DNA of 64,000 nucleotides, from NCBI GenBank assembly GCA_000721375.1, contig JOGW01000003.1, positions 248,001 through 312,000 of the forward strand. Direction: 5' to 3'. Every line of letters starts with the position of its first letter. The first letter of the stretch is position 1. Shown one piece after another: positions 17,411 through 24,937 of the stretch. Source of the DNA: Streptomyces sp. NRRL B-3428. Lineage in GTDB: Bacteria > Actinomycetota > Actinomycetes > Streptomycetales > Streptomycetaceae. Under the pieces are notes generated by a model. It was given only the letters and a program-made list of their open reading frames with translations, made no database searches and was not told where the DNA came from. Position numbers and translations under genes: made by a program.

Positions 17411-17559
17411 AGCATCGACGCTATACAGCAGAAGTGGGCGGGCCTCATGCTTTACGGGGCGATCACTCGATCGTGGACGACGCCTGCACGGGCGCGATGT
17501 CGCGGGGAGCAGGGGGCTCCGGGCGACAGGAGATGACACGGGTCAATGAGTCAAAACGA

Positions 17560-17590
17560 CCTTGCCCGCCGGGGAGGCCGGCGGGCAAGG
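17560..17590 (-). terminator. Terminator of the orphan peptide-binding lipoprotein gene
   Basis: A 13-bp perfect stem (17560-17572 with 17578-17590, CCTTGCCCGCCGG/CCGGCGGGCAAGG) with a GGAGG loop, 59 nt after the stop of the gene at 17649-19847. Confidence 0.88.
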
Positions 17591-17648
17591 GAGTTGAGGT
17601 ACATCTGAGCTACGTGATCTTCACCTTCACAGCGCGCTCACGCCGGCA

Positions 17649-19847
17649 TCACTTCTGAGCCGAGGAACCCGCCGCCGACTTCAGGAAGCCGATGTCCTCG
17701 TACGAGGGCGACTCGAACCCGAACGCGCCCGCGTTCACGAGACCCGGGCGGACCGCCACCAGCTGCGGGCGCTGGTAGAGCGGGATCGAGCCCGCCGCCG
17801 CCCAGATCCGGGCGTCGGCCTTCTTGACCAGGTCACGCGACGCACCCTCGTCCAGCTCGGCCAGCGCCTGGTCGAAGAGCTGGTCGATGTGGTCGGTGCC
17901 GACCCGGGTGTAGTTCTGCTCGACGTTCAGCGAACCGTCCGCCGCCGGCTCCGGCTTGGCGAAGATCGGCCGTGCGTCGGTGGCCGGGTAGGCCGAGCCG
18001 GGCCAGGAGTACAGCGCCATGTCGTACTGGCCGGAGGCGATGTGGTCCTTGAAGTAGCTGTCGTCGGGGACCTTGGTGATCTCCGTGCGGATGCCGATCT
18101 TCTGCAGCATCCGCTGGATCCGCTCACCGACCGCGCGCAGCGGCTCCGAGCCGGGCCCCGAGGGCAGCACGAACTTCAGGTTGAGCGCCTTGCCGTCCTT
18201 GGCGAGCGGGCCGCCGGCCGGCTTGGGGGCGGTGCCCTTCGGGACGGCGGTGCCCTTCGGCGCGTACGCACCCTGGGCGCCACCGCGGGGCGCGTCCTTC
18301 TTGGTGCGCTCCTCCTCGCGCTTGGCCTGCGCCTCGGGCTGGTTGTCGGCGCGGGCCTCGAACCGGGCGTCGGCACGCGGCTTGTCGTCCTCCTGGCCGA
18401 CGATGTAGTTCCCGTCCTCATCGGCCGCGGCGGACCGCTTCTTCTTGTCCGCCTTGCTGCCCGCGGTCTTCACCGGACCGCCCTGCACCCAGCCCGCGTC
18501 GGCGAGCAGGGCGCGCGCCTCGGCGGTGTCCTGGGCGCCGATCGCCCCGCTGTTGTCGGAGTACGCGGCCTGGCCGGCCAGCGCCACATGGCTGCCGACC
18601 GGGTTCACCGGCAGGCCGAGCGGCTTGAGGACGATGCTCGCCAGCTCCTCGCGGTTCAGGGCGCGGGCCACCGCACGGCGTACGCGCTCGTCGGCGAGCG
18701 GGCCGCCGGAACCGTTCAACGCGAGCTGGGTGTAAGCCGGTTCGAGGGACTTCCTGACCACGAAACCGCGCAGGCCCTGCTGTTGCGTCGCGTACTTCTT
18801 GATCGCCTTGTGGGTCTTCTCGACCGAGGCGGCCATGGCCTCGGCGCGCTCCTCGTTGTCCGGGTCGTTGGCGATCGCCCAGGCCTTGAGCGCCTTGGCC
18901 GGGGTGAGCGAGGCGCCGGGGCCGTGCGTCAGCGGGCCCTTGGCGCCGGAGTCGCGGGCGGCGAGCGCGATGCGCTCGGCGTCGTCCGGGGTGACCTCGG
19001 CGATGTCCACCTGTCCCGCGGCGAGCGCGGCGGCGCGCTGCTCGCGCGGCACGGCCTTGAGGATCATCTTCTCGAGCTTCGCGGGCTTGCCCCACCAGCG
19101 CGGGTTGCGGGTCAGCGTGAGCTCGCCGGCCTTGCGGTCGACCTCCGCGATACGGAACGGACCCGCCGTCGACTTGAGCTTCTTGCGGGCCGTGTCGTTG
19201 AAGGAGTCCGGGGTGCCCATGACGTCCTTGGGGTACAGCGGCGAGAACAGCGAGCGCCAGTCGGTGTACGGCTTGGCGAAGGTGACCCGCACCTCGAGGT
19301 TGTTGGCGCCCCGCTCGATCTTCTCGATCCGGTCGTACCCCGCGTTGCGCGCCGTCCAGAACGCCGAGTCCTCACCCGACAGGGCGCGCCACTGGGCGGC
19401 GAAGTCGGCGGCGCCGATCTCGCGGCCGTCGCTCCACACCGCCTGCTGGTTCAGCTTGTACAGGACGACCTGCTTGGGCTCGCGCTCGATGATCTCGGCG
19501 CTCTCCAGGTAGTCGGCGTTGCGCACCGCGCGGCCGCGCTCGTCGATCTCGTACATCGAGGGCAGTACGGCGCCGGCGATACGGGAGGTCGCCGGATCGG
19601 CGTCCGACTGGAAGGAGTTGAAGGTCTCGGGCAGGGCGTCGACGGCCCAGGTCGCCTTGCCTCCGTCGGCGATCAGCTCGCGGTCGGCGTCCGCGATGTC
19701 CTGCGCGGCGTTCGGAGAACCGCCGGCCTCGTCGGCGGTGCCGCACGCGGCGAGTGACGGCAGGGCGAGCACGCCCGCGACGAGGAAGGCCGTCGCCCGC
19801 ACTGCGGGACGGACGCCGGTGCGTACGGCGGGATCGCGTGGGGGCAT
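17649..19847 (-). CDS. Orphan ABC-type peptide-binding lipoprotein, family 5, with charged low-complexity insert
   Basis: A 732-residue SBP_bac_5 protein with a signal peptide (VRATAFLVAGVLALPSLAAC) and lipobox LAAC. It is about 190 residues longer than the two operon receptors. Most of the excess is a disordered Lys/Glu/Ala/Pro-rich insert around residues 462-549 (for example KKKRSAAADEDG, KREEERTKKDAPR, KGTAVPKGTAPKP) inside the family domain. No permease or ATPase gene is adjacent, so it must share a transporter or act as a stand-alone binding protein or sensor. The start has GGAGG about 10 nt upstream. The terminator downstream makes it monocistronic. Confidence 0.9.
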   Translation of the reverse strand: MPPRDPAVRTGVRPAVRATAFLVAGVLALPSLAACGTADEAGGSPNAAQDIADADRELIADGGKATWAVDALPETFNSFQSDADPATSRIAGAVLPSMYEIDERGRAVRNADYLESAEIIEREPKQVVLYKLNQQAVWSDGREIGAADFAAQWRALSGEDSAFWTARNAGYDRIEKIERGANNLEVRVTFAKPYTDWRSLFSPLYPKDVMGTPDSFNDTARKKLKSTAGPFRIAEVDRKAGELTLTRNPRWWGKPAKLEKMILKAVPREQRAAALAAGQVDIAEVTPDDAERIALAARDSGAKGPLTHGPGASLTPAKALKAWAIANDPDNEERAEAMAASVEKTHKAIKKYATQQQGLRGFVVRKSLEPAYTQLALNGSGGPLADERVRRAVARALNREELASIVLKPLGLPVNPVGSHVALAGQAAYSDNSGAIGAQDTAEARALLADAGWVQGGPVKTAGSKADKKKRSAAADEDGNYIVGQEDDKPRADARFEARADNQPEAQAKREEERTKKDAPRGGAQGAYAPKGTAVPKGTAPKPAGGPLAKDGKALNLKFVLPSGPGSEPLRAVGERIQRMLQKIGIRTEITKVPDDSYFKDHIASGQYDMALYSWPGSAYPATDARPIFAKPEPAADGSLNVEQNYTRVGTDHIDQLFDQALAELDEGASRDLVKKADARIWAAAGSIPLYQRPQLVAVRPGLVNAGAFGFESPSYEDIGFLKSAAGSSAQK

Positions 19848-20199
19848 GGCGTGGGACCTCCGGGGCTCGCCCGGTCACCGCGCTTCCCTTGAGGTGCCGG
19901 GTTTGTTCAACTGTGGAGAGGTATCTGGGGATATTGCGTGCTGATCACACGGATACCGGCCCCACTGAAAGGGATCCCTGGAAGGAGGCGGCGCAGACAC
20001 GTCGGCGGGTGACTCCAAGCCCACCCATGCGGCCCAATCCGGCCCGATCCAGCCGCAGACCGTTGCTCATGAGCCCCCGTGGGCCCTCGTACGGGGGAAT
20101 CCGCGCAGATCCCTTCACAATCCGGGATGTGACGCGCGACACTCGCAGGCGCACGATCCCTGGGATCCGCCCGCGACAAGCGGAAGTGGAGGGCAACTC
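19848..20199. promoter_or_regulatory. Divergent promoter region with palindromes
   Basis: 352 bp between the lipoprotein gene (minus) and the sdh-linked small gene (plus). It holds a hairpin CCCCCGT (20074-20080) / ACGGGGG (20091-20097) and a palindrome GATCCC-T-GGGATC (20155-20167), 33 bp before the plus-strand start codon. I see no confident -35/-10 pair and no coding potential. Confidence 0.45.
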
Positions 20200-20487
20200 A
20201 TGTCCCTGCACGATGACTTGACGGCCGTTCAGCGCTGTCTCGACGATCTGGTGCGCTCGGTCGGACGACTCGAGCAGCACGTCGGGTCCGGCCTGGACAT
20301 CCGCCGGGTGCGCACGGACGCCGACCATCTGCGCGACAGCCTCGCGCTGCTCAAGGAGTCCGCTCCGACCCTGCGCCCCCAGGCGCGGCCGGAGATGGTC
20401 TCCATCCCCGACACCCCCTACGACCGTTCCCTGTGGGCCGATGCCGACGACGAGGGCCTGGGTGCCAGCGATCGTCGCGCTCCCTGA
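20200..20487 (+). CDS. Small hypothetical protein upstream of the succinate dehydrogenase operon
   Basis: A 95-residue hydrophilic, acidic protein (MSLHDDLTAVQRCLDDLVRS...). The first 55 residues look like one or two amphipathic helices that could form a coiled coil. The remainder is a Pro-rich, acidic tail (MVSIPDTPYDRSLWADADDEG). There is a strong ribosome site (GGAGGG) before the ATG. I do not recognise the family. It ends 62 bp before the SdhC-type gene on the same strand and is likely co-transcribed, so a role linked to the respiratory complex is possible but unproven. Confidence 0.7.
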   Translation: MSLHDDLTAVQRCLDDLVRSVGRLEQHVGSGLDIRRVRTDADHLRDSLALLKESAPTLRPQARPEMVSIPDTPYDRSLWADADDEGLGASDRRAP

Positions 20488-20549
20488 CCCACGGTCGGAA
20501 GAACGACCGCTCGAAGAGAACGGAACAGCCGTACCGACTGGAGACCCCG

Positions 20550-21389
20550 TTGGCCACTGGCACAGAACCCCACGCCTCTAGGAAATTCAGCCATAGCGAG
20601 GGCGGGGTGCGCGGCGAAGGCCGCGCCGCCATCGCCGCCGCGCATCTGCGCACCGACCGCTGGTGGCTGCAGCCCGCCGCGACATTCGCGGGCCTGCTCG
20701 CCTTCATCGTCTACTCGACCTGGCGGGCCTTCGCCAACGCGGACTACTACGCGGCGCCCTACGTCTCGCCGTTCTACTCGCCCTGTCTCGCGGAGAACTG
20801 CCAGACGATGAAGGGCGGCCCCAACTGGGAGATCTTCGGCAGCTGGTGGGGCCTTTCGCCCGCGCTGCTCATCCTGATCTTCCCGCTGGGCTTCCGGCTC
20901 ACCTGCTACTACTACCGCAAGGCCTACTACCGGGGCTTCTGGGCCTCTCCCCCGGCCTGCGCGGTGGCCGAGCCGCACAAGAAGTACAGCGGTGAGACCA
21001 AGTTCCCGCTGATCTTCCAGAACATGCACCGCTACTTCTTCTACGCGGCGGTGCCGGTGGCGGGCATCCTCACGTACGACACCGTCCTCTCGTTCCGCGA
21101 CGAGAACTACGAGTGGGGGCACATGGGCCTCGGCTCACTCGTGTTCCTCGTCAACATCGTGCTGATCTGGGCCTACACCGTCTCCTGCCACTCATGCCGG
21201 CACATCGTCGGGGGCAAGCTCAAGCACTTCTCCAAGCACCCTGTGCGCTATCGGATGTGGAAGGGCATCGGCTGGCTGAACGGCCGTCACATGCTCCTCG
21301 CCTGGGCCTCGTTGATCACGGTGGCCCTCGCCGACTTCTACGTCTATCTCGTCGCCAGTGGCGCGTTCGACGATCCGCGCTTCTTCTGA
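20550..21389 (+). CDS. Succinate dehydrogenase/fumarate reductase membrane anchor, 5-TM type
   Basis: A 279-residue membrane protein with five spans (around PAATFAGLLAFIVYSTW, LSPALLILIFPLGFRL, FYAAVPVAGILTYDTV, LGSLVFLVNIVLIWAYTV and LLAWASLITVALADFYVYL). It is followed by sdhA and sdhB, so it should anchor the complex and carry electrons to quinone. It is the long single-subunit anchor found in the Sdh1-like enzymes of Actinobacteria, not the short SdhC/SdhD pair. I start it at the TTG at 20550 (ATGTEPHASRKF), where GGAG sits 6 nt upstream. The longer frame from 20433 overlaps the preceding gene. Several His residues near span ends could be haem ligands. Confidence 0.88.
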   Translation: MATGTEPHASRKFSHSEGGVRGEGRAAIAAAHLRTDRWWLQPAATFAGLLAFIVYSTWRAFANADYYAAPYVSPFYSPCLAENCQTMKGGPNWEIFGSWWGLSPALLILIFPLGFRLTCYYYRKAYYRGFWASPPACAVAEPHKKYSGETKFPLIFQNMHRYFFYAAVPVAGILTYDTVLSFRDENYEWGHMGLGSLVFLVNIVLIWAYTVSCHSCRHIVGGKLKHFSKHPVRYRMWKGIGWLNGRHMLLAWASLITVALADFYVYLVASGAFDDPRFF

Positions 21390-21406
21390 TGGCAGGGGCC
21401 TTCTAA

Positions 21407-23374
21407 ATGACCACAGTTGAACGGCAGCAGTGGGACGTTGTCGTGGTGGGGGCCGGCGGCGCCGGGCTCCGGGCCGCGATCGAGGCGCGCGAGCAGGGTG
21501 CGCGGGTGGCGGTCATCTGCAAGTCGCTGTTCGGCAAGGCCCACACGGTGATGGCCGAGGGCGGGATCGCCGCCTCGATGGGCAATGTGAACGACGGCGA
21601 CAACTGGCAGGTGCACTTCCGCGACACCATGCGCGGGGGCAAGTTCCTCAACCAGTGGCGGATGGCCGAACTGCACGCGCAGGAGGCGCCCGACCGCGTA
21701 TGGGAGCTGGAGACCTGGGGTGCGCTCTTCGACCGCACCAAGGACGGGCGGATCTCGCAGCGCAACTTCGGCGGACACGAGTATCCGCGGCTCGCGCATG
21801 TCGGCGACCGTACGGGCCTCGAGCTGATCCGGACCCTTCAGCAGAAGATCGTCTCGCTGCAGCAGGACGACAAGAAGGAACTCGGCGAATACGAAGCCGG
21901 GTTGAAGGTGTTCCAGGAGTGCACCGTCACGCGCATCCTGAAGGACGACGTGGACGGGAAGGTGGCCGGGGTCTTCGCGTACGAACGCGAATCCGGGCGC
22001 TTCTTCGTGATCGAGGCGCCGACGGTGATCCTCGCGACCGGCGGGATCGGCAAGTCCTTCAAGGTCACGTCCAACTCGTGGGAGTACACGGGCGACGGAC
22101 ATGCTCTGGCCCTGCTCGCGGGGGCGCCGCTGCTGAACATGGAGTTCGTGCAGTTCCACCCGACCGGAATGGTCTGGCCGCCTTCGGTGAAGGGGATCCT
22201 CGTCACCGAGTCCGTACGCGGGGACGGCGGGGTGCTGCGGAACTCCGAGGGCAAGCGGTTCATGTTCGACTACATCCCGGATGTCTTCAAGGAGAAGTAC
22301 GCGGAGTCCGAGGAGGAGGGCGACCGCTGGTACGACGATCCGGACCACAATCGGCGCCCTCCCGAGCTGCTGCCCCGCGACGAGGTCGCGCGGGCGATCA
22401 ACTCCGAGGTGAAGGCCGGGCGCGGGTCTCCGCACGGCGGGGTGTTCCTCGATGTGTCCACCCGTATGCCCGCCGATGTCATCCGTCGCCGACTGCCGTC
22501 CATGTACCACCAGTTCAAGGAGCTGGCGGACGTGGACATCACGGCCGAGGCGATGGAGGTCGGGCCGACCTGTCACTACGTGATGGGCGGGATCGCCGTC
22601 GAGTCCGATTCGGCGGCGGCGCTCGGCGTGCCCGGTCTCTACGCGGCCGGCGAGGTCGCGGGCGGGATGCACGGCTCGAACCGGCTCGGCGGGAACTCGC
22701 TGTCCGACCTGCTCGTCTTCGGGCGGCGGGCCGGGCTGCACGCCGCGCAGTACGCGGCGGGGCTCGCGGAGAACCGGCCGGTGATCGAGGAGAGCCAGAT
22801 CGACCTCGCCGCCGCGGAGGCGCTGCGGCCCTTCTCGGCCGAGGGCCCCGACGAGGAGCTGGTCGAGGACGGTCCGGTGCCGGTGGCCGGGAAGCCCGCG
22901 GAGAACCCGTACACCCTGCATCAGGAACTGCAGCAGGCGATGAACGACCTGGTCGGCATCATCCGGCGCGAAGGGGAGATGGCGCAGGCCCTGAAGAAGC
23001 TCGCCGATCTTCGGGTACGCGCCCGGCGGGCGGGGGTCGAGGGCCACCGGCAGTTCAACCCCGGGTGGCATCTCGCTCTCGACATGCGGAACATGCTGCT
23101 CGTCAGCGAGTGCATCGCGCGCTCCGCGCTCGAGCGCACGGAGAGCCGTGGCGGGCACACCCGCGAGGACTATCCGGGCATGGACCGGGGGTGGCGCCGG
23201 GTGAACCTGCTGTGCCAGCTCGCCGATCCCACCGGCGGTCTGGCTGCCACTGATCCGGTACGCGGCCAGATCCGCCTCGTACGCAAAGAGACCGAACCGA
23301 TCCGACCGGACCTGCTCGCCCTCTTCGACAAGGAAGAGCTGGTCAAGTACCTGGCCGAAGAGGAGCTCCTCTGA
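21407..23374 (+). CDS. sdhA: Succinate dehydrogenase/fumarate reductase flavoprotein subunit
   Basis: A 655-residue FAD-binding subunit that oxidises succinate to fumarate, or the reverse. The dinucleotide-binding motif VVVGAGGAGLRAA is at residues 12-24. The histidine that normally binds FAD covalently is His46 (GKAHTVMAEGG). The substrate and active-site motifs HPTG (in QFHPTGM) and RLGGNSLSDLLVFGRRAG are intact. The C-terminal domain is complete (MRNMLLVSE..., SRGGHTREDYP). It starts 17 bp after the anchor gene, and its TGA overlaps the sdhB ATG by 1 base (TGATG). Confidence 0.97.
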   Translation: MTTVERQQWDVVVVGAGGAGLRAAIEAREQGARVAVICKSLFGKAHTVMAEGGIAASMGNVNDGDNWQVHFRDTMRGGKFLNQWRMAELHAQEAPDRVWELETWGALFDRTKDGRISQRNFGGHEYPRLAHVGDRTGLELIRTLQQKIVSLQQDDKKELGEYEAGLKVFQECTVTRILKDDVDGKVAGVFAYERESGRFFVIEAPTVILATGGIGKSFKVTSNSWEYTGDGHALALLAGAPLLNMEFVQFHPTGMVWPPSVKGILVTESVRGDGGVLRNSEGKRFMFDYIPDVFKEKYAESEEEGDRWYDDPDHNRRPPELLPRDEVARAINSEVKAGRGSPHGGVFLDVSTRMPADVIRRRLPSMYHQFKELADVDITAEAMEVGPTCHYVMGGIAVESDSAAALGVPGLYAAGEVAGGMHGSNRLGGNSLSDLLVFGRRAGLHAAQYAAGLAENRPVIEESQIDLAAAEALRPFSAEGPDEELVEDGPVPVAGKPAENPYTLHQELQQAMNDLVGIIRREGEMAQALKKLADLRVRARRAGVEGHRQFNPGWHLALDMRNMLLVSECIARSALERTESRGGHTREDYPGMDRGWRRVNLLCQLADPTGGLAATDPVRGQIRLVRKETEPIRPDLLALFDKEELVKYLAEEELL

Positions 23375-24162
23375 TGAGCACGGCTGCATCGACCTCGTAC
23401 GAGGCGCATTTCAAGGTCTGGCGCGGGGACGCCGAAGGCGGCGGGCTCGAGGACTTCCGGGTCGAGGTGAACGACGGGGAGGTCGTGCTCGACATCATTC
23501 ACCGCCTTCAGGCCACGCAGACGCCGGATCTCGCGGTGCGGTGGAACTGCAAGGCCGGCAAGTGCGGGTCCTGTTCGGCGGAGATCAACGGGCGGCCGCG
23601 GCTGATGTGCATGACGCGGATGTCGACGTTCTCGCGCGACGAGACGCTGACGGTCACGCCGCTGCGGGCCTTCCCCGTCGTACGCGACCTGGTGACCGAC
23701 GTCGGGTTCAACTACACCAAGGCCCGTGAGGTGCCCTCCTTCGTACCGCCGCAAGGGCTCGGGCCCGGTGAGTACCGGATGATGCAGGAGGACGTGGACC
23801 GGTCGCAGGAGTTCCGCAAGTGCATCGAGTGCTTCCTGTGCCAGGACACCTGCCATGTGGTGCGTGACCACGAGGAGAACAAGGCGGCTTTCGCGGGTCC
23901 CCGATTCCTGATGCGGGTCGCGGAGCTCGATATGCACCCCCTGGACGCGGCCGCCGAGACCGGGCTCGACCGCAAGGCCACCGCGCAGGACGAGCACGGG
24001 CTCGGGTACTGCAACATCACCAAGTGCTGCAGCGAGGTCTGCCCCGAGCACATCAAGATCACGGACAATGCGCTGATCCCGCTGAAGGAGCGGGCGGTGG
24101 ACCGCAAGTACGACCCGTTGGTGTGGCTGGGGAACAAGATCCGGCGGCGTACGGAGTCCTGA
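23374..24162 (+). CDS. sdhB: Succinate dehydrogenase/fumarate reductase iron-sulfur subunit
   Basis: A 262-residue electron-transfer subunit. The N-terminal ferredoxin-like domain has the [2Fe-2S] cysteines (NCKAGKCGSC and RLMCMTR). The C-terminal domain has the [4Fe-4S]/[3Fe-4S] ligands (KCIECFLCQDTCHV and KCCSEVCPEHIK). It passes electrons from SdhA to the membrane anchor. Its start codon overlaps the sdhA stop by one base, so translation is coupled. It is the last gene of the operon, ending at a 15-bp hairpin. Confidence 0.97.
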   Translation: MSTAASTSYEAHFKVWRGDAEGGGLEDFRVEVNDGEVVLDIIHRLQATQTPDLAVRWNCKAGKCGSCSAEINGRPRLMCMTRMSTFSRDETLTVTPLRAFPVVRDLVTDVGFNYTKAREVPSFVPPQGLGPGEYRMMQEDVDRSQEFRKCIECFLCQDTCHVVRDHEENKAAFAGPRFLMRVAELDMHPLDAAAETGLDRKATAQDEHGLGYCNITKCCSEVCPEHIKITDNALIPLKERAVDRKYDPLVWLGNKIRRRTES

Positions 24163-24176
24163 GCCCCACAGCGAGC

Positions 24177-24210
24177 GGCCCGCCCCACCGTGTGGACGGT
24201 GGGGCGGGCC
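24177..24210. terminator. Bidirectional terminator between sdhB and the secreted coiled-coil gene
   Basis: A 15-bp perfect stem (24177-24191 with 24196-24210, GGCCCGCCCCACCGT/ACGGTGGGGCGGGCC) with loop GTGG, centred between convergent genes. Confidence 0.92.
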
Positions 24211-24229
24211 GTGGCTTGTGCGCGCGAGG

Positions 24230-24730
24230 TCAGGCGGCCAGCTTGTTCTGGCAGTTGGTCAGCCGGGTCTTCGCCGTCTTCAGCAGCCGGTGGACCTTGG
24301 TGCGGTCCTGCGCGAGCTCCTCGTCGGGCTTGAACGCGGTCCACTCGTCGTACGCCGCGCGCTCCTCGGCCTGGGCCTTGGCCAGCTCCGCCCTCAGGTC
24401 CTCGCGCCGCTCGACCAGCTCCGCGTACTCGGGGGACGCGGGGTCCGTGTCGTAGAGGTGGTCGTTCACGTCGCCGATGGCGTCCATGACACCGTCGACG
24501 TTCCCGGTGGCCTCCGCCACGTTCGCGTACAGGTCGTCGGACTTCGCCTGCTCCGCCGCGAACTGCGCGTCGAGCTTGTCGGCGCTCTCCTGGTGGCGGT
24601 TGACCGTCTTCTGGTAGGCGTTGCAGTTCGGCTCGGGCGCCGCGTCGGCGTGGGCGAGCGACACGGGCAGGGCGAGCGCGAGGAAGGACGCGACGACGAC
24701 GGCGGCGCGGACGGCGTGGCGGTGGGTCAT
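24230..24730 (-). CDS. Secreted coiled-coil protein of unknown function
   Basis: A 166-residue protein with a Sec signal peptide (AAVVVASFLALALPVSLAHADA) and a mature part that is almost wholly helical and charged (HQESADKLDAQFAAEQAKSD, ERREDLRAELAKAQAEERAA). One cysteine near the mature N-terminus (PNCNAY) and one near the C-terminus (TNCQNK) could form a disulfide that closes a helical hairpin. I do not recognise the family. The start is the ATG at 24730 with GAGG about 9 nt upstream; the frame remains open far beyond but lacks signal-like sequence. It is divergent from the TPM-domain gene, so a shared envelope role is conceivable. Confidence 0.8.
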   Translation of the reverse strand: MTHRHAVRAAVVVASFLALALPVSLAHADAAPEPNCNAYQKTVNRHQESADKLDAQFAAEQAKSDDLYANVAEATGNVDGVMDAIGDVNDHLYDTDPASPEYAELVERREDLRAELAKAQAEERAAYDEWTAFKPDEELAQDRTKVHRLLKTAKTRLTNCQNKLAA

Positions 24731-24937
24731 GCAGTGGACCTCGTTCCGGGTGTGACGGGCTGAAGTGGATTCCGGTGGCGATGGCCCCGACGACATCTCC
24801 GTCGGACCGGGACCGCGGCCATCCATGCCACCCGGGGCCGCGCACCACACGGCAGGCCCAGCCGGTTCACACGGATGGATCGGTCTTCGCCACAGGCCCG
24901 GTCGCGACCCTCCAGAACCGGACATACGCTCACGTAT

